From Micromonospora citrea (lineage in GTDB: Bacteria > Actinomycetota > Actinomycetes > Mycobacteriales > Micromonosporaceae), in assembly GCF_900090315.1 (NCBI RefSeq), contig NZ_FMHZ01000002.1, positions 434,001 to 498,000 of the forward strand: 64,000 nucleotides of DNA, in the 5' to 3' direction. The notes beneath the pieces are model-generated. The model saw only the letters and a list, made by a program, of their open reading frames with translations, made no database searches and was not told where the DNA came from. Positions 42,294-53,200 of this stretch are shown one piece after another. The translations under genes were made by a program, and so were the position numbers. The first letter of the stretch is position 1. Every line of letters begins with the position of its first letter.

Positions 42294-43807
42294 CGGACCA
42301 CCTCCACGTGGCGACCGGCCGTCCAGGTGTCCGCGGAGACGGCGAGGACGCCCAGTTGTCGCAGAAAGCTGGTGAAGGTGGGCAGCCGTAGCGACACCGC
42401 GCCGCTGCCCTCCTCCCCCTCCAGCCGCCATCGGTCCCCGACCCGACGCAGCCGGGTGGGCAGGCGCAGCCCGGCCCGCGTCCACTGCATCTTCTGGCGG
42501 CTCACCGCTTCGGCCCGCTGGAACAGGTGACCGGCAAGGTCGACGGCCGCGCCGGCAAGTGGACGATCGGCGTTCTGGTGCAGCCACCTCGCCACGTACT
42601 CGGGGCCCAGGTCGTCCGGCAGGGTGCCGACGAACGCGGCCCGGCTGACCGGATCGAGGTGCCCGAGCCGCTCGGCGCCGACGGCGAGCATTCGCAGCAG
42701 GTCGAGCATCGTCCAGCGGTCGGCGTTGCGCGGATGGTGGTTGAGGTCGTGCTCAGCCGGCAGCAGGGTGCCGGTGCCGGCATCGACCATCGCGGGAAGA
42801 CCATCGACGAGTGCCTGCTGGACGGTGCCGTCGGGTAGCTGGCCGGCGAACCGCTCGATGGCCTGCGCGCGCGTACCGGGCCGCTCGGCGAGGGGTGAGA
42901 CGAGTTCGGCCCAGATCAGCCGCCACGCCCACACCGACCAGTTCCGCAGCAGAGCGCCTCGCCAGGTGCGAGCGTGCTCGTACAGCTCGTCGGAGCCGAG
43001 CAGGTCGCGCAGACCGGCGGTGAAGCAGCACCGGTCGTCCATCGCCATGTCGAGGGACTGACCGACCGCGCGGCCTTCGAGCGCGCCGACGAGCAGCGCG
43101 GCGCTGTGGCGATGGGTCCTCCCGGCTGCCCGGTCGCCGTCGCGATCGGCGAAGTACGCCCGCCGCACGCACTCCCCGTCCGGCGCGTCGCCGATGCCGC
43201 ACAGGCACAGATGGCGCAGCCCTCGCAGTTGCCGCCGGGAGAGCGGCTGTTCTCGACCCGCGACGGTCACCACCTCGTCCAGGGCCGAGAGCAGCCCTTC
43301 GTCGGCTGCCGGGCCCGGTGCGGGCACCCGGCCGCCGTCGGTGAGCCCGACCAGCAGCTCGATCCCCGCGTACGTCTGCAGGTAGCCGCCCGGCACCTGG
43401 CTGTAGGTGGCGGCCAGGCGGCCGACGTCGGCGGCGTCCGTCTCGCGTAGCTCCTTGCCGATCGTGTTGACGCCGTGGGCCCCGAAGTCACCGGCCCTGG
43501 CCCGGTGTTCGTCGGGCTCGTCGAGGCCGTGGGCGACCGAGACGGCACCCAGGACGACCTCGGCGCGGCGGACGAGGTCACGGAAGCGGTCCTGGTCGTG
43601 CTTCGCGGTCCAGCCTCGCCTACGCGCCTCGATCGCGAGGCGGGCGTGCAGCGCGACGTACCGCGCGTGCGGCGTGGTGGTGATGACGCCGGGGACCAGC
43701 GCGGCGGCGTGGGAGCCGATGACCGTCTCCACGGCGAGGGGCTGACGGCCGGTGTCCTCCGGGGTGTCCGGCTTGGCCGTCCATGCCGGGCCGAGAACCG
43801 GTGTCAC
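42290..43807 (-). CDS. Unrecognised protein coupled to the PLD-like protein
   Basis: The 505-residue protein opens VLGPAWTAKPDTPEDTGRQP and has ALVPGVITTTPHARYVALHARLA, a pattern I have seen in hypothetical proteins next to PLD-like or helicase genes but cannot name. It holds a HLCLCG and a DDRCCF segment with clustered cysteines. There are no membrane segments and no clear catalytic motif. The GTG at 43807 has GGGGA 7 nt upstream. Its stop overlaps the PLD-like gene, so the two probably act together. Confidence 0.7.
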   Translation of the reverse strand: MTPVLGPAWTAKPDTPEDTGRQPLAVETVIGSHAAALVPGVITTTPHARYVALHARLAIEARRRGWTAKHDQDRFRDLVRRAEVVLGAVSVAHGLDEPDEHRARAGDFGAHGVNTIGKELRETDAADVGRLAATYSQVPGGYLQTYAGIELLVGLTDGGRVPAPGPAADEGLLSALDEVVTVAGREQPLSRRQLRGLRHLCLCGIGDAPDGECVRRAYFADRDGDRAAGRTHRHSAALLVGALEGRAVGQSLDMAMDDRCCFTAGLRDLLGSDELYEHARTWRGALLRNWSVWAWRLIWAELVSPLAERPGTRAQAIERFAGQLPDGTVQQALVDGLPAMVDAGTGTLLPAEHDLNHHPRNADRWTMLDLLRMLAVGAERLGHLDPVSRAAFVGTLPDDLGPEYVARWLHQNADRPLAGAAVDLAGHLFQRAEAVSRQKMQWTRAGLRLPTRLRRVGDRWRLEGEEGSGAVSLRLPTFTSFLRQLGVLAVSADTWTAGRHVEVVR

Positions 43808-43972
43808 CGAATCGTCCCCACGTCCAGCGATGCTCCGAGAAGATCCACCGCGCCACACAAGCATTCGGCGTCGGTCGCGGCCTCCGAATGACGGAAAGCC
43901 GACACTCCGACGCTGCAACAGCTTGATGACTCGGCGGCACACCACGCAGCGCCCGCCACCAACACCCACATG

Positions 43973-44340
43973 CGCACCAGCCTGGTCATCGACGCCTTGG
44001 ACGCCGCAGTCGCCGCCCGCGGCGGCCGGGTCGAAGACGTGATCTTCCACTCGGACAGGGGCGCCCAATACGGCAGCGGCGCCTCCGCCGACGCCTGTCG
44101 TCGCCACGGTGTCCCGGCTCGTCGTACGACAACGCCTTGGCCGAGGCGTTCTTCGCCACCCTCAAGCGTGAACTCGACGTCGGCCGCCGACGGTGGGCAA
44201 CCGAGGCCGACTCCCGCCGCGACGTGTGGGAGCCAGACTTACGCCCAGCGCGCTTGCCGTACCAGTCTCACCAGACTGAACCTGCCCGGCTGGACCGTCA
44301 GCACCCGCGACGGTCAGGCCCTCTACCCCACCGCGACTAC
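43973..44340 (+). pseudogene. IS3-family transposase (OrfB) remnant
   Basis: RTSLVIDALDAAVAARGG and VIFHSDRGAQYGSGA, the second with a catalytic Asp of the rve domain, are followed after a frameshift by ALAEAFFATLKRELDVGRR with the catalytic Glu region replaced or shifted, and RRWATEADSRRDV. The front half and the orfA gene are missing. Confidence 0.75.
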
Positions 44341-44497
44341 ACCGTCCAGGGTCAACTCCTGCTGCCGGACGGTCCGCCACTGATCACCATGCGACTCTAC
44401 CTATCCCACGCCGAGGAAGCCTTCAAGGAAACAGTCACGGTGCCAGCGGCGACAGGTGAAACTGAGGAACCAGACCAAGCGCCAACCCGGAGACGTC

Positions 44498-44851
44498 ATG
44501 ACTGAGCGTTCACCTCAACCAGCTAGTGAATCGGGAGCCAAGGGGTCAATGTCACCTCCCGAGAAACCCAGGAACGCCCCTGCCGTCACACAGGACGACA
44601 CTCCAGACCCCACTCAGAAAACACGGGCGATCACAGGGATGCTAGTGGTGGTACTGGGCGACCTGGCCATTGTCGCAGTAGCGATCGCCGGCCTCTTCTT
44701 ATTAAAAGAGGAGACCGGGGATGCCCAGTACGCCGCCGTCCTGACCAGCGCCTTTGCCACGATCAGCACCATGACGACCGCGTACTTCGGGATTCGCGCA
44801 GCAACAAATACCGCCCAGACGTCAATTACTGGGAACAAGAGCGAGCTCTAA
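44498..44851 (+). CDS. Small membrane protein of unknown function
   Basis: The 117-residue protein has a polar, Pro/Ser/Thr-rich first half and two hydrophobic segments (MLVVVLGDLAIVAVAIAGLF and AVLTSAFATISTMTTAYFG), with a short Lys/Glu-rich loop. The layout resembles small holin-like or two-helix membrane proteins, but I do not recognise a family. GGAG lies 5 nt before the ATG at 44498. It is less GC-rich than its surroundings and lies between IS3 and IS256 remnants, so it may be transferred DNA. Confidence 0.65.
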   Translation: MTERSPQPASESGAKGSMSPPEKPRNAPAVTQDDTPDPTQKTRAITGMLVVVLGDLAIVAVAIAGLFLLKEETGDAQYAAVLTSAFATISTMTTAYFGIRAATNTAQTSITGNKSEL

Positions 44852-44866
44852 CCAAACGGGCCGGGC

Positions 44867-45076
44867 ATGAACCGGTCGAGGGAACGCGACGTCCTCGGCC
44901 TGGGGGTCGGCGACGGCGGTAAGACGGCCGAAGTTCTCGATGCAGATCCTCACCGAGCACAAGAACCCGGCACCGCCGACGTCCGCATGGCGCTCTGCGA
45001 CGGGCTCGAAGGCTTACCGGATGCAATCGCCGAGGTGCGGCCTGGCCTTCGAAAGACGCCTGTCATCAGGCCTTGA
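44867..45076 (+). pseudogene. IS256-family (mutator-type) transposase remnant
   Basis: The frame reads VLGLGVGDGGKTAEVLDADP and later MALCDGLEGLPDAIAEVRPG, ending VIRP. These match the VLGxxxGDGGEGAKxW and VCDGLKGLPDAIxxVWP blocks of the IS256 DDE domain; a second frame carries the shifted QILTEHKN block. Only this core segment remains. The following stretch to 45523 (about 450 bp) has no gene I can support and should contain the promoter of the large operon. Confidence 0.72.
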
Positions 45077-45523
45077 GTCGTGGCGCCACGACACCCGGTG
45101 GCCCAGGTGGATCCACCAGCTGCTCGGCTCCTGACGGCGGGTCAGGAACGGAGGCGGGCCACCAGGTAGTCGAGGAGCACCCCGGCACCCAGCAGCACGA
45201 CCACGCCCGGGGTCCCGGGCGGTACCGGTCGCGGCTGCGGTTCAACTCACTGCCGCCAGGAAGGGCGGGGTGCCGTGAGCCGATGCGTCTCCGACGGCGA
45301 CGCGATGGCCGACTGCACCGTCGCGTGGTGCGCTGCGGAGGGACCGTCGCCCGAGGGTACGGACGGCAGGAGAAGGGCTCTGAACTGCGGTTTCAGCCCA
45401 TCGTAGCCACCCGACGGCATAGCATCGGGGCAGCCGACCACGGATCTCACACGGCTGGGCTTCCCTCGTCGAGCAGCAGGCCGAGACGCGACCGCCTCGG
45501 TGCCGGACCGAGGGGACAGCTCA

Positions 45524-47164
45524 GTGCGACCGACCGAAGATCCGCGGTTTCTCGCGGCCACATCGACGATCCTGGCCCAAACCAGCGCGGCCGAGGGAAC
45601 ATCCGTCCCGCACGACCCGACGGATCCGGACCATGTGGTGTACCTGACCGGCCTGATCGAATCCACCGGCCGGACGTCGGAACGCTACCCAGGGCTGTTC
45701 GCCAGCATCGAGTCCCGCCATACGGCGATGACGGTGCGCGGGGCGGCCGACCAGCCCGGTGACTTCACGGACGGAGAGATCGTCGACTACGTGGCGCCGT
45801 TGACGGGAAGCCTGAAGACCAGCGCGCACGCGCTGCTGACCCGCACCGCACCTGTCGCCCGGATCTGGTGCCACCTGAACGTCGTCAACGCCTCGGACAC
45901 GACGATCCTCGCCCGTGGCGACAACGAGGTGTTCGGGCGGCAGACCATCGAGGTGCAGACCGACGACGACGAGGCGGTGTCGTGGCCGGCGGGCGGCGAC
46001 ATCCGTGCGGTGCTGACCTGGTGCGTGGACTACCAGGACGGTTCGACGGTGACTGGCTACACAGGAGACAGGTGGGCTTTCCAGACGTCCGGGGATCCGA
46101 CCGTCAGCGCCCCTGCCATCCGCGGCGGCCGGCACACGGGCGACCTGACAAACATCGTGATCGGGCTGTCCCGAGGGCAGGGTGGCGCGGATGTGGACTA
46201 CTGGTTCTGGCAGAACGATCCGGGCAACAACACGCTGGTCGTTCCCTTCGCCGGTTCGATGTACTTCACCAAGAAGATCGCCAACCTGGGGAGGGGGAAC
46301 CCACGCCTCTCCTTCTATCTGGCGCGCGCCGAAGGCGGCATGAACGAGCTGAGCGCTGCGAAGACGGCGAGGTACCTGGCCGGATTCAGCATCAACCCCA
46401 ACGATCCGAAGCGGCTGGACTTCTCCCTCTTGCCCACGGAGAAGGACTCGGGACTGGCAATCCTCTTCGGCACGAGCCCGTGGGTGTCGGACACTCGCAC
46501 CTTCTTCACCGCGAAGGTGACGGTCGACCTGTTCGACGGTACCGTGGCGTGGTCGTCGGTGTTGAGCTCCACCAATCCGGACAAGAACCCGACCGACGGC
46601 GTCACCTACATCAAGCCCATCAAGTACGTCTGGCACTGCCTGGCCGCCGGCACCCAGGTCACCCTCGCCGACGGCCGCACCCTGGCCATCGAGGATTTCG
46701 ACACTGATCGGGTGGTGCGCTGCGGTGACGGCAGCGAGCAGCCGGTGCAAGCAACCCTGGCCCAGCCGCACTGGGGCCCGGTCACCGTCGTCACCACCAC
46801 CGGTGGTCGTAGCCTCACCTGCTCCCTGACCCACCCGGTGGCGACTCCGACTGGTCTGGTCCAGGCATCGGAACTCACGTCCGGTTCAGTAGTCCGCACC
46901 GTTGACGGGCAGGACACCGTCGCACAGGTGGGCAGCGCCGAGCACAGCGGCGAGCTGCTGTTCAACCTGTGGCTCGGCTGTCCGGCCGAGCGGTCCACCT
47001 TCTTCGCCAACGGGTTCCTCGTCGGCGACTACCAGACACAGGCTCGGATGGTCCAGGAGCCCGACCCGGCCGCGCTCCGGGGCCGGCTACCCGAGCGGCT
47101 GCGGGTCGACTACGACAGCCACCTGGCCGACCGGGAGACCGCGGTGGCGCGGCGACAGGGATAG
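45524..47164 (+). CDS. Large-operon protein 1: unknown N-terminal domain plus C-terminal Hint (intein-like) domain
   Basis: The 546-residue protein has an unrecognised, beta-rich first part (residues 1-370) and a Hint domain from Cys372: CLAAGTQVTLADGRTLAIEDFD, then SLTCSLTHPVATPTG with the conserved Thr-x-x-His-like block, and STFFANGFLVGDY. In self-splicing or self-cleaving Hint domains Cys1 performs the N-S acyl shift. The usual terminal His-Asn (FANGxLVHN) is Gly-Asp here, so C-terminal cleavage is unlikely. The GTG at 45524 has GAGGGGA 7 nt upstream. It heads the five-gene operon. Confidence 0.75.
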   Translation: MRPTEDPRFLAATSTILAQTSAAEGTSVPHDPTDPDHVVYLTGLIESTGRTSERYPGLFASIESRHTAMTVRGAADQPGDFTDGEIVDYVAPLTGSLKTSAHALLTRTAPVARIWCHLNVVNASDTTILARGDNEVFGRQTIEVQTDDDEAVSWPAGGDIRAVLTWCVDYQDGSTVTGYTGDRWAFQTSGDPTVSAPAIRGGRHTGDLTNIVIGLSRGQGGADVDYWFWQNDPGNNTLVVPFAGSMYFTKKIANLGRGNPRLSFYLARAEGGMNELSAAKTARYLAGFSINPNDPKRLDFSLLPTEKDSGLAILFGTSPWVSDTRTFFTAKVTVDLFDGTVAWSSVLSSTNPDKNPTDGVTYIKPIKYVWHCLAAGTQVTLADGRTLAIEDFDTDRVVRCGDGSEQPVQATLAQPHWGPVTVVTTTGGRSLTCSLTHPVATPTGLVQASELTSGSVVRTVDGQDTVAQVGSAEHSGELLFNLWLGCPAERSTFFANGFLVGDYQTQARMVQEPDPAALRGRLPERLRVDYDSHLADRETAVARRQG

Positions 47165-47168
47165 CGAC

Positions 47169-50100
47169 GTGCCCGATCCGTTGATCCCTGGCCTACCGCT
47201 GGTGCAGTCGCTCCGGCGGACCCGTGGAACCCTCACCGTCCTCCTGGAGTTTCCCCCTGGGAACGAGGTGACCGCCGGGCTGTTCAAGGGAGTGGGCGAA
47301 ACGCCGCTGGTCACCGCGACGAACACCGACCTCGGCATCGACCTCACCTACGACGGGTATGAACCGCACGTCGAGTACTACGTGGCGCTCTCCTTCGGCG
47401 GCGATCGGTGGGGGCTGCCCGTCACGGTCCTCTGGCAGCAGCCGGCCCTCGGCGCGATCTCGATCGACGACCGGTACGTCGACGTCGCATGGACGCTCCC
47501 CGAGGGACCGGTGATCGACGACGTGACGGTGGCCCTACGCCAGGACGACGGCCCCCTGGTCACCAGTGTCACCTGTTCCGGCGGCACGGCTCGACTCCCG
47601 CTGGCCGCCGCGCTGGCGACCGGCGGCGTGTACCGGATTCACCTCACCGCCCGGCGGGGCGTCGCCACCAGCGAACCGGTCAGCTCCGAGCCCTTGATCC
47701 TGCAAGCGCTGGGGATCAGCGAGGTGCGCTACGAGCCAGGTCCGCACGGACCGTACCGGATCGATGTCACCGCAACCTGTGCGCCGAGCGGTCGGCTCGT
47801 CGCTGAACTGCTGGCCGGCACGACGGTGGCAGCGGCCGAGGGTCAGGACGCGACCGCGACAGTGTCCCTGACCCCGCCGGTGCCGCTGGATCCGGCCACT
47901 CGCTGGCAGCTCGCCCTGCGCCACCGCAAGGGCAGCATCACCGGACCGCCGTCGGTGCCGGTGGAGATTCCGCTGCGGGCCCCGGAACTGACCGGTGCCA
48001 GCTACGACGGCACCCACTTCTTCGCGTCCTGGCAGGGTACGCCCGGCGCGAGGGTGGTCGTCACCCGGCGGGACACCGGCGACATCGTCGCAGAAACATC
48101 ATTCCGGGTCGCGTCCTGCGGCCAACTGGCGCCCAAGCCGGCGATCCAGGTGGACAAGACGTACGACCTCACTCTCGCCCCGATCGTCGGTCAGGCGTAC
48201 GGGCCCCCCGGTCCGCCGACGCCCCTGATCGTCGCCGCACCGGCGCTGAAGGCGGTGGTTGCCGGTCAGGGGCAGGTCGTTGTCAGGCTGACCGCCGATC
48301 CAGCCGCTACCGGCACCGAACTCTCGATCACCACCGCGGACGGTCCGACGCACACCGCTACCGCCGGGGTGACCGGCGGCTACCTCGCGCTGCCAACCGG
48401 GCTGTCGACGGAACTGTCGGTGGCCGCACGGGCGGTCGCCGGTGACGTCGTCGGTCCCCTGTCGAAAGCCGTACCCGTGCTGTCCGTACCTCCGTCGATC
48501 ACGGAGGTGACCACCGGCGACACAGCGGTCACCGGGAAGGTCGCTTCCGCACCGGACAGCCGGCTCCCGACGCCACAGAGGGCTGTCACCCTCCGGGTCG
48601 CCGGGGTCCCGACGGGCGTACCGGTCAACGCCCAGGCCGACGGCAGCTTCTCGGTGACGCTGCCGGACACCGGGACCGCAGCCTTGACCCTGACCGCCGT
48701 GGTCAGCGGCACCAGCAGCTCAGGGGCGACGGTGACCGGGCCGTCGTCGCCGCCGGCGCCGGTGACCCGCGTGACCCCCGCCCGGGTCGACGTTCAGTAC
48801 GACGGCCGGTCGGCCTGGGTGCAGTGGCCGCCGGTCGACACGCCCGGGCTGACCGGCTACCAGGTCACACTCCTGAACGGTACGACCCCGGCGGGCAACC
48901 CGGTCACGGTCACCACCACCGGCGTACGGCTGACCGCCGCACACGATCCGACCCGCAACTATCAGGTCACCGTCCGGGCGGTCACCGACAGCGGGCTCGG
49001 GCCGGCGACCGCCGCCGTGCCACTGTTCCAGGCCGGCTGGTACCCGTCGGACGACCGGACGAAGGCCCCGCACCTGCGCCCGTTCACCGTAGCGGCGATG
49101 ACGCCGAGCAAGATCAAGGTGTTCCTGCCGAACCTCTTCGCCGGCAGCCCGAGCGGCGGCCTGCCGGACGTGTCGCCGTTCGTCCTGCAGGCCGAGGCGG
49201 CTCCGTTCGGTTACACGCTCACCATGCCGGCGGAATCGATCGTGTGGCAGTTCGACGGGCAGCAGATCCGGTCCGGTGTGCGCGACGCGTGGAACACGTT
49301 CCAGAGCGCGTTGAGCACCGCCCGGCTGACGCCGCTGGGCTGGCACATCCTGCGGGACGCGGTGTCCCGGTCCATGCCGCAGACCTTCGATGAGACCCTC
49401 AGCTACGCCTACGGCTTCGAGCCGGGCACCGGTGTCATAGACCTGGTACCCGGGATGATCCTGCGCGCCGACTTCGGCCAGTACCAGTGGATCGGTGCGG
49501 ACGCCATCGCCTCGAAGTACCTGGACGGTTATGTCGGGTCGCAGCGGGTCGAGTACGAGATCGGGTCGTACGTCAGCGGGGGTGAGTGGCTACCCGGGTT
49601 CGACGCGTTCCTCTCCGCGATCGTCGGCGCGAACGGCACCGAGGTGCCCTCGCCGAACAACGACGGAACCCGCTACAGCGGCGGTGAGGGTCTACCCGAC
49701 CTCTACTATCCGCAGTTCCGCCAACCGTACCTGAGGCTGGTCTATCCACCGAAGATGCTGGCCAGCGGCAGCTACGACGCCCGGCCGGCCTGCAACATCG
49801 CGCTGCTGGCCGCCGGTGACCGGGTCAGCCTGAGTGCCGCGACCACCAATCTGCGCCAAGGGCAGCCCACGGGCGCCGGCGTCGCCGTGGCCTACCTGCG
49901 CGGCCGGGTGACCCTGACCGCCTGCGTCCGGGTCTGGCTGGACGGGACGCCGACGGTGGTCCCGGTCGGCACCAGGGTCGGCAATCTGCTGGAGACGGCG
50001 GCGACCCGCCCACCGGTACTGCCCACGCAAACGGTCACCCCCGGGGTGCCGATCAGCGGCCTGACCCTGACCCGGGCCACCGGCTACGCCATCACCGATC

Positions 50101-50267
50101 CGTCGACCGGATCCGACGGCTACGCCGTCGGCGCGGGCATGCCTGTCCGGCTCGACTGGGGACGGGGAATGGCGTACGACGAGTACCGCGACTGGCTGTC
50201 CCTGCCGCTGCTGGCCGGCGACCGGATCAGCACCGGCGGCCGGGGCGCTGCGGGCCGGTCGCAATGA
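47169..50267 (+). CDS. Large-operon protein 2: fibronectin-III-like repeat protein
   Basis: The 1032-residue protein lies 4 bp after the Hint gene and starts at a GTG. About the first 620 residues are a run of beta-sandwich-like units of about 80-95 residues with Pro/Trp openings, for example ARVDVQYDGRSAWVQWPP followed by LTGYQVTLLNG, which resembles Fn3. The last 400 residues form a different, unrecognised domain. There is no signal peptide or membrane anchor. Its stop overlaps the next gene by ATGA. Function is unknown. Confidence 0.75.
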   Translation: MPDPLIPGLPLVQSLRRTRGTLTVLLEFPPGNEVTAGLFKGVGETPLVTATNTDLGIDLTYDGYEPHVEYYVALSFGGDRWGLPVTVLWQQPALGAISIDDRYVDVAWTLPEGPVIDDVTVALRQDDGPLVTSVTCSGGTARLPLAAALATGGVYRIHLTARRGVATSEPVSSEPLILQALGISEVRYEPGPHGPYRIDVTATCAPSGRLVAELLAGTTVAAAEGQDATATVSLTPPVPLDPATRWQLALRHRKGSITGPPSVPVEIPLRAPELTGASYDGTHFFASWQGTPGARVVVTRRDTGDIVAETSFRVASCGQLAPKPAIQVDKTYDLTLAPIVGQAYGPPGPPTPLIVAAPALKAVVAGQGQVVVRLTADPAATGTELSITTADGPTHTATAGVTGGYLALPTGLSTELSVAARAVAGDVVGPLSKAVPVLSVPPSITEVTTGDTAVTGKVASAPDSRLPTPQRAVTLRVAGVPTGVPVNAQADGSFSVTLPDTGTAALTLTAVVSGTSSSGATVTGPSSPPAPVTRVTPARVDVQYDGRSAWVQWPPVDTPGLTGYQVTLLNGTTPAGNPVTVTTTGVRLTAAHDPTRNYQVTVRAVTDSGLGPATAAVPLFQAGWYPSDDRTKAPHLRPFTVAAMTPSKIKVFLPNLFAGSPSGGLPDVSPFVLQAEAAPFGYTLTMPAESIVWQFDGQQIRSGVRDAWNTFQSALSTARLTPLGWHILRDAVSRSMPQTFDETLSYAYGFEPGTGVIDLVPGMILRADFGQYQWIGADAIASKYLDGYVGSQRVEYEIGSYVSGGEWLPGFDAFLSAIVGANGTEVPSPNNDGTRYSGGEGLPDLYYPQFRQPYLRLVYPPKMLASGSYDARPACNIALLAAGDRVSLSAATTNLRQGQPTGAGVAVAYLRGRVTLTACVRVWLDGTPTVVPVGTRVGNLLETAATRPPVLPTQTVTPGVPISGLTLTRATGYAITDPSTGSDGYAVGAGMPVRLDWGRGMAYDEYRDWLSLPLLAGDRISTGGRGAAGRSQ

Positions 50268-53200
50268 CGGCCGCCGGACCATCTCCGCCGCCCGAGCCGC
50301 GCTTCACCCGGGTCGGCGCCACCCCGTTCTACTGGCTGGACGGAGCGGCACGGCAGATCGGCTTCCTGGCCTCCTCCGGGTCGCTGGCACAGACCTGTCC
50401 GCTCAGCACGACCTGGCAGGACCCGGACGGCGTCTACCTCTTCACCGGCGTCGCACCGCGCGACGACAGCAGACTCATCGCCGCGCTCCCCGGCTACCTC
50501 AAGCGGATCGGCTGGCCGGCCGGCCCGAAGTTCCTCTGGCTGGATGATCCCGACCTCCCCGTCTGGGTCGGTCAGAGCCTCGACCTCCAACGGACCGCCG
50601 CCGGCTGGACCGTTCGCCGCCGCGCGGACGTGCGCCTGGCCACCTACCTGCTCCGCGTGCCGAGCGGATCGTCGGTCTCGCTCGGCACCGCCGAACAAGG
50701 CTGGGGTTTCGTGTTCAGCGGCGCCACGGGACCGCCGGGGCATTTCCTTCCGCCGGGCGGCACCTACGACATCGACGGGGACCTGCTCCTGCCGTTGGCC
50801 GGCGAGCAGGCCGGCTGCTGGCGTTTCACCATCACATTGGCCAGCCGCGGCTCACCTGACGACTTCGCCCAACTCGGCGTGGGCCTGCGATTCTTCCACC
50901 CGGCCCCGCGACTGCCGGGGGACGCCGGGGTGGGCTGCCTGCACCTGCCGGTGCTGACCCAGCCCGCCGGCTCCGCGCTGCGCCTCGATGTCGCACTCGA
51001 TGCGCTGCGACCGACCGATCCGGACCGCAGCCACCTGTCGTTCTTCCCGCCGGCACAACCCGGCCGGCAGGTGGCCGGTCCGGACGGAACCCGGCCGGGG
51101 CCGCCCGGCGGCGACGGCGGCACCCCGGCACCTGGCCCGCCTACGATGGCCTCCGGACTCACCACCGTGCTGGGATATCCGGCCAGGCTGACCCCGCTGC
51201 CCGCCCAGGGCAGCACCCCCGACGCCCGCCTGGTCTTCGCCGTCCAACCCGCGCAGGTCGGCCCGCCGCCGGTGCCGGTCGACTACTACCTCGCACCGCA
51301 GGGGGCATTCCGCCTCACCATCGACGCCCCGGCGCAGCCCGCCGCCGGCGGCGACGCCGCCGCGGCACAACATCGACTGCTGGTCGGCTCCTCCGGACTC
51401 GAGTACCTCGGCGTCCCCGCCGACCACGCCGCTGTGCTGCACTTCCTGCCCGGCAGACCAGCGTTCGCCCCGCTGAGTGACGCGGCGGACCAGCCAGCAC
51501 TCACCACGCTCGGCACCACATCCTGGGTCTGGCTCAGCGCCGACGCCGACGTGGGCTACTACGCCCAGCCGGAGGACGCCCCGCTGTACCGGGCCGCGGC
51601 CGGCACGGGCGACGCGGACGTACCGAATTTCCTGGACTACCTCGAGCTTCCGGCGCTGTTCCTGGCCCCGCAGGACGGGCGGCGCTGCTTTCCGCTGGCC
51701 CCCTATCGGACGCTGCCCGCCGACGAGGTTCCGGCGGCGCTCGCCGTCGAGCCGGCGATCGCGGCGGCCCGCCGCCAGGCACTACTCGCCGCCGATGCCA
51801 CGGCCTGGGCAACGCCGGCCGGCGCCCTCCAGACCGCCACCGGTCCGTCCGGCGACGCCGGGGGGACCAGCGGGTCCCCGCTCGTCGGAGTGACCCCACA
51901 GGGCCTGGCGGTCGGGGTCGCGGCCGACGGCACCGGCTGGGACTGGGTCGGCATCGCCAACGACGACCCCGGCAGCCCGGCCGTACCAAGCCTGGTCCTC
52001 ACCCAGGTCAGTGGCGCGCTCCGGCAGGCGCTGGCGACGAACCGGCTCTTCCTGGTCGCGGCGAACCCGCAGACCTTCCTCAGCTGCACGTCCGTGCCGT
52101 ACCGTCTGACCTCGGAAGGGATCGCCTCCCTGCGAGCCGCCGGCAAGGTACCCGGCGAGGTGCTCGACGCGGTCGCGCCCTGCGTGGGACACCGGTACGA
52201 CACCGAGGCAGCATTCGACGCGGCACTGATCGCGGCGAGCCCACACGCTGCGTCGTACCTGGACGACTTCCACCGGCAGTCGGGGCTCCTGCGCCCCCGC
52301 ATCGGCGACTGGAGCTTCCAGCTCTCCCCCCGCAACTGGGCGGAGCCCGACCGGGGCGACCATGCGGCACCCAGACCCGACACCATGCTGATCTTCAAGT
52401 TCGACGTGACCCGCTCCCTGACCGACCTGGTCGCCGACCCGAGCAGTTGGACCTGGCCGGAAGCTGCCACACCGACGGGCGGCAAGCTGGGCGACACCCG
52501 CAGCCGGCTGCAGGCCATCCTCCAGGCGGCCGAGGCGGCCGTCACCACCGTCGCCGGGACCGGCCAGACATCGCCGTACGCGAACTTCGTCGACCTGTGG
52601 CACGACCCGGGCTGGACCGGGATCCTCGCGCTGAACTGCGCCACCTCCCTGACCGACCTGCCCGGGCCGCTCCAGGCGCTCGCCGGCGGGATCGACAAAG
52701 GACGCTGCTACGCACACCACGTCGGGTTCGGCCTCACCCCATTCGACGCCCCCGGCGGCGTCCTTCGTTTCGGACTCACCTCGACCTTCGGGCTCATCGA
52801 CTACGCCGACCCGACCGACCAGTACTTCGAGGACAACCGCCCCTACATGTTCAAGGTCCTGCGACTGTCGGCCGGGTTCCGCAACTCGACGGTGACCAGC
52901 TTCTCCAGCCAGGTGGAGCTACTGGTCAACCGCCTCTTCGGGGCACCGACCACGCGGTATCCGACCACCCGCGGCAACAACCTGGTCCTCTCCGGCGTCC
53001 ACCAGCGCCGTCAGGACGCCAGCGGCGTCGAGCACGACGCCTACCTGTTCACCGCCGACCAGGAGAGCACCTTCGCCGTCCAGGACTCCGCGCTGCGCTG
53101 GGTAAGGGTCGACACCGTCGACCTGGTCACCACCAGACCGTACGACCCGCAGCGCCCGCTGCAGAAAATCGTGACGAGATTCCAACTCGGCGGACACCTC

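Noticed and set aside
40407..42530. A 707-codon plus-strand frame across the PLD-like gene
   Set aside because: It is rich in Arg, Gly, His and Val without motif or start signal, and opposes the PLD catalytic motifs.
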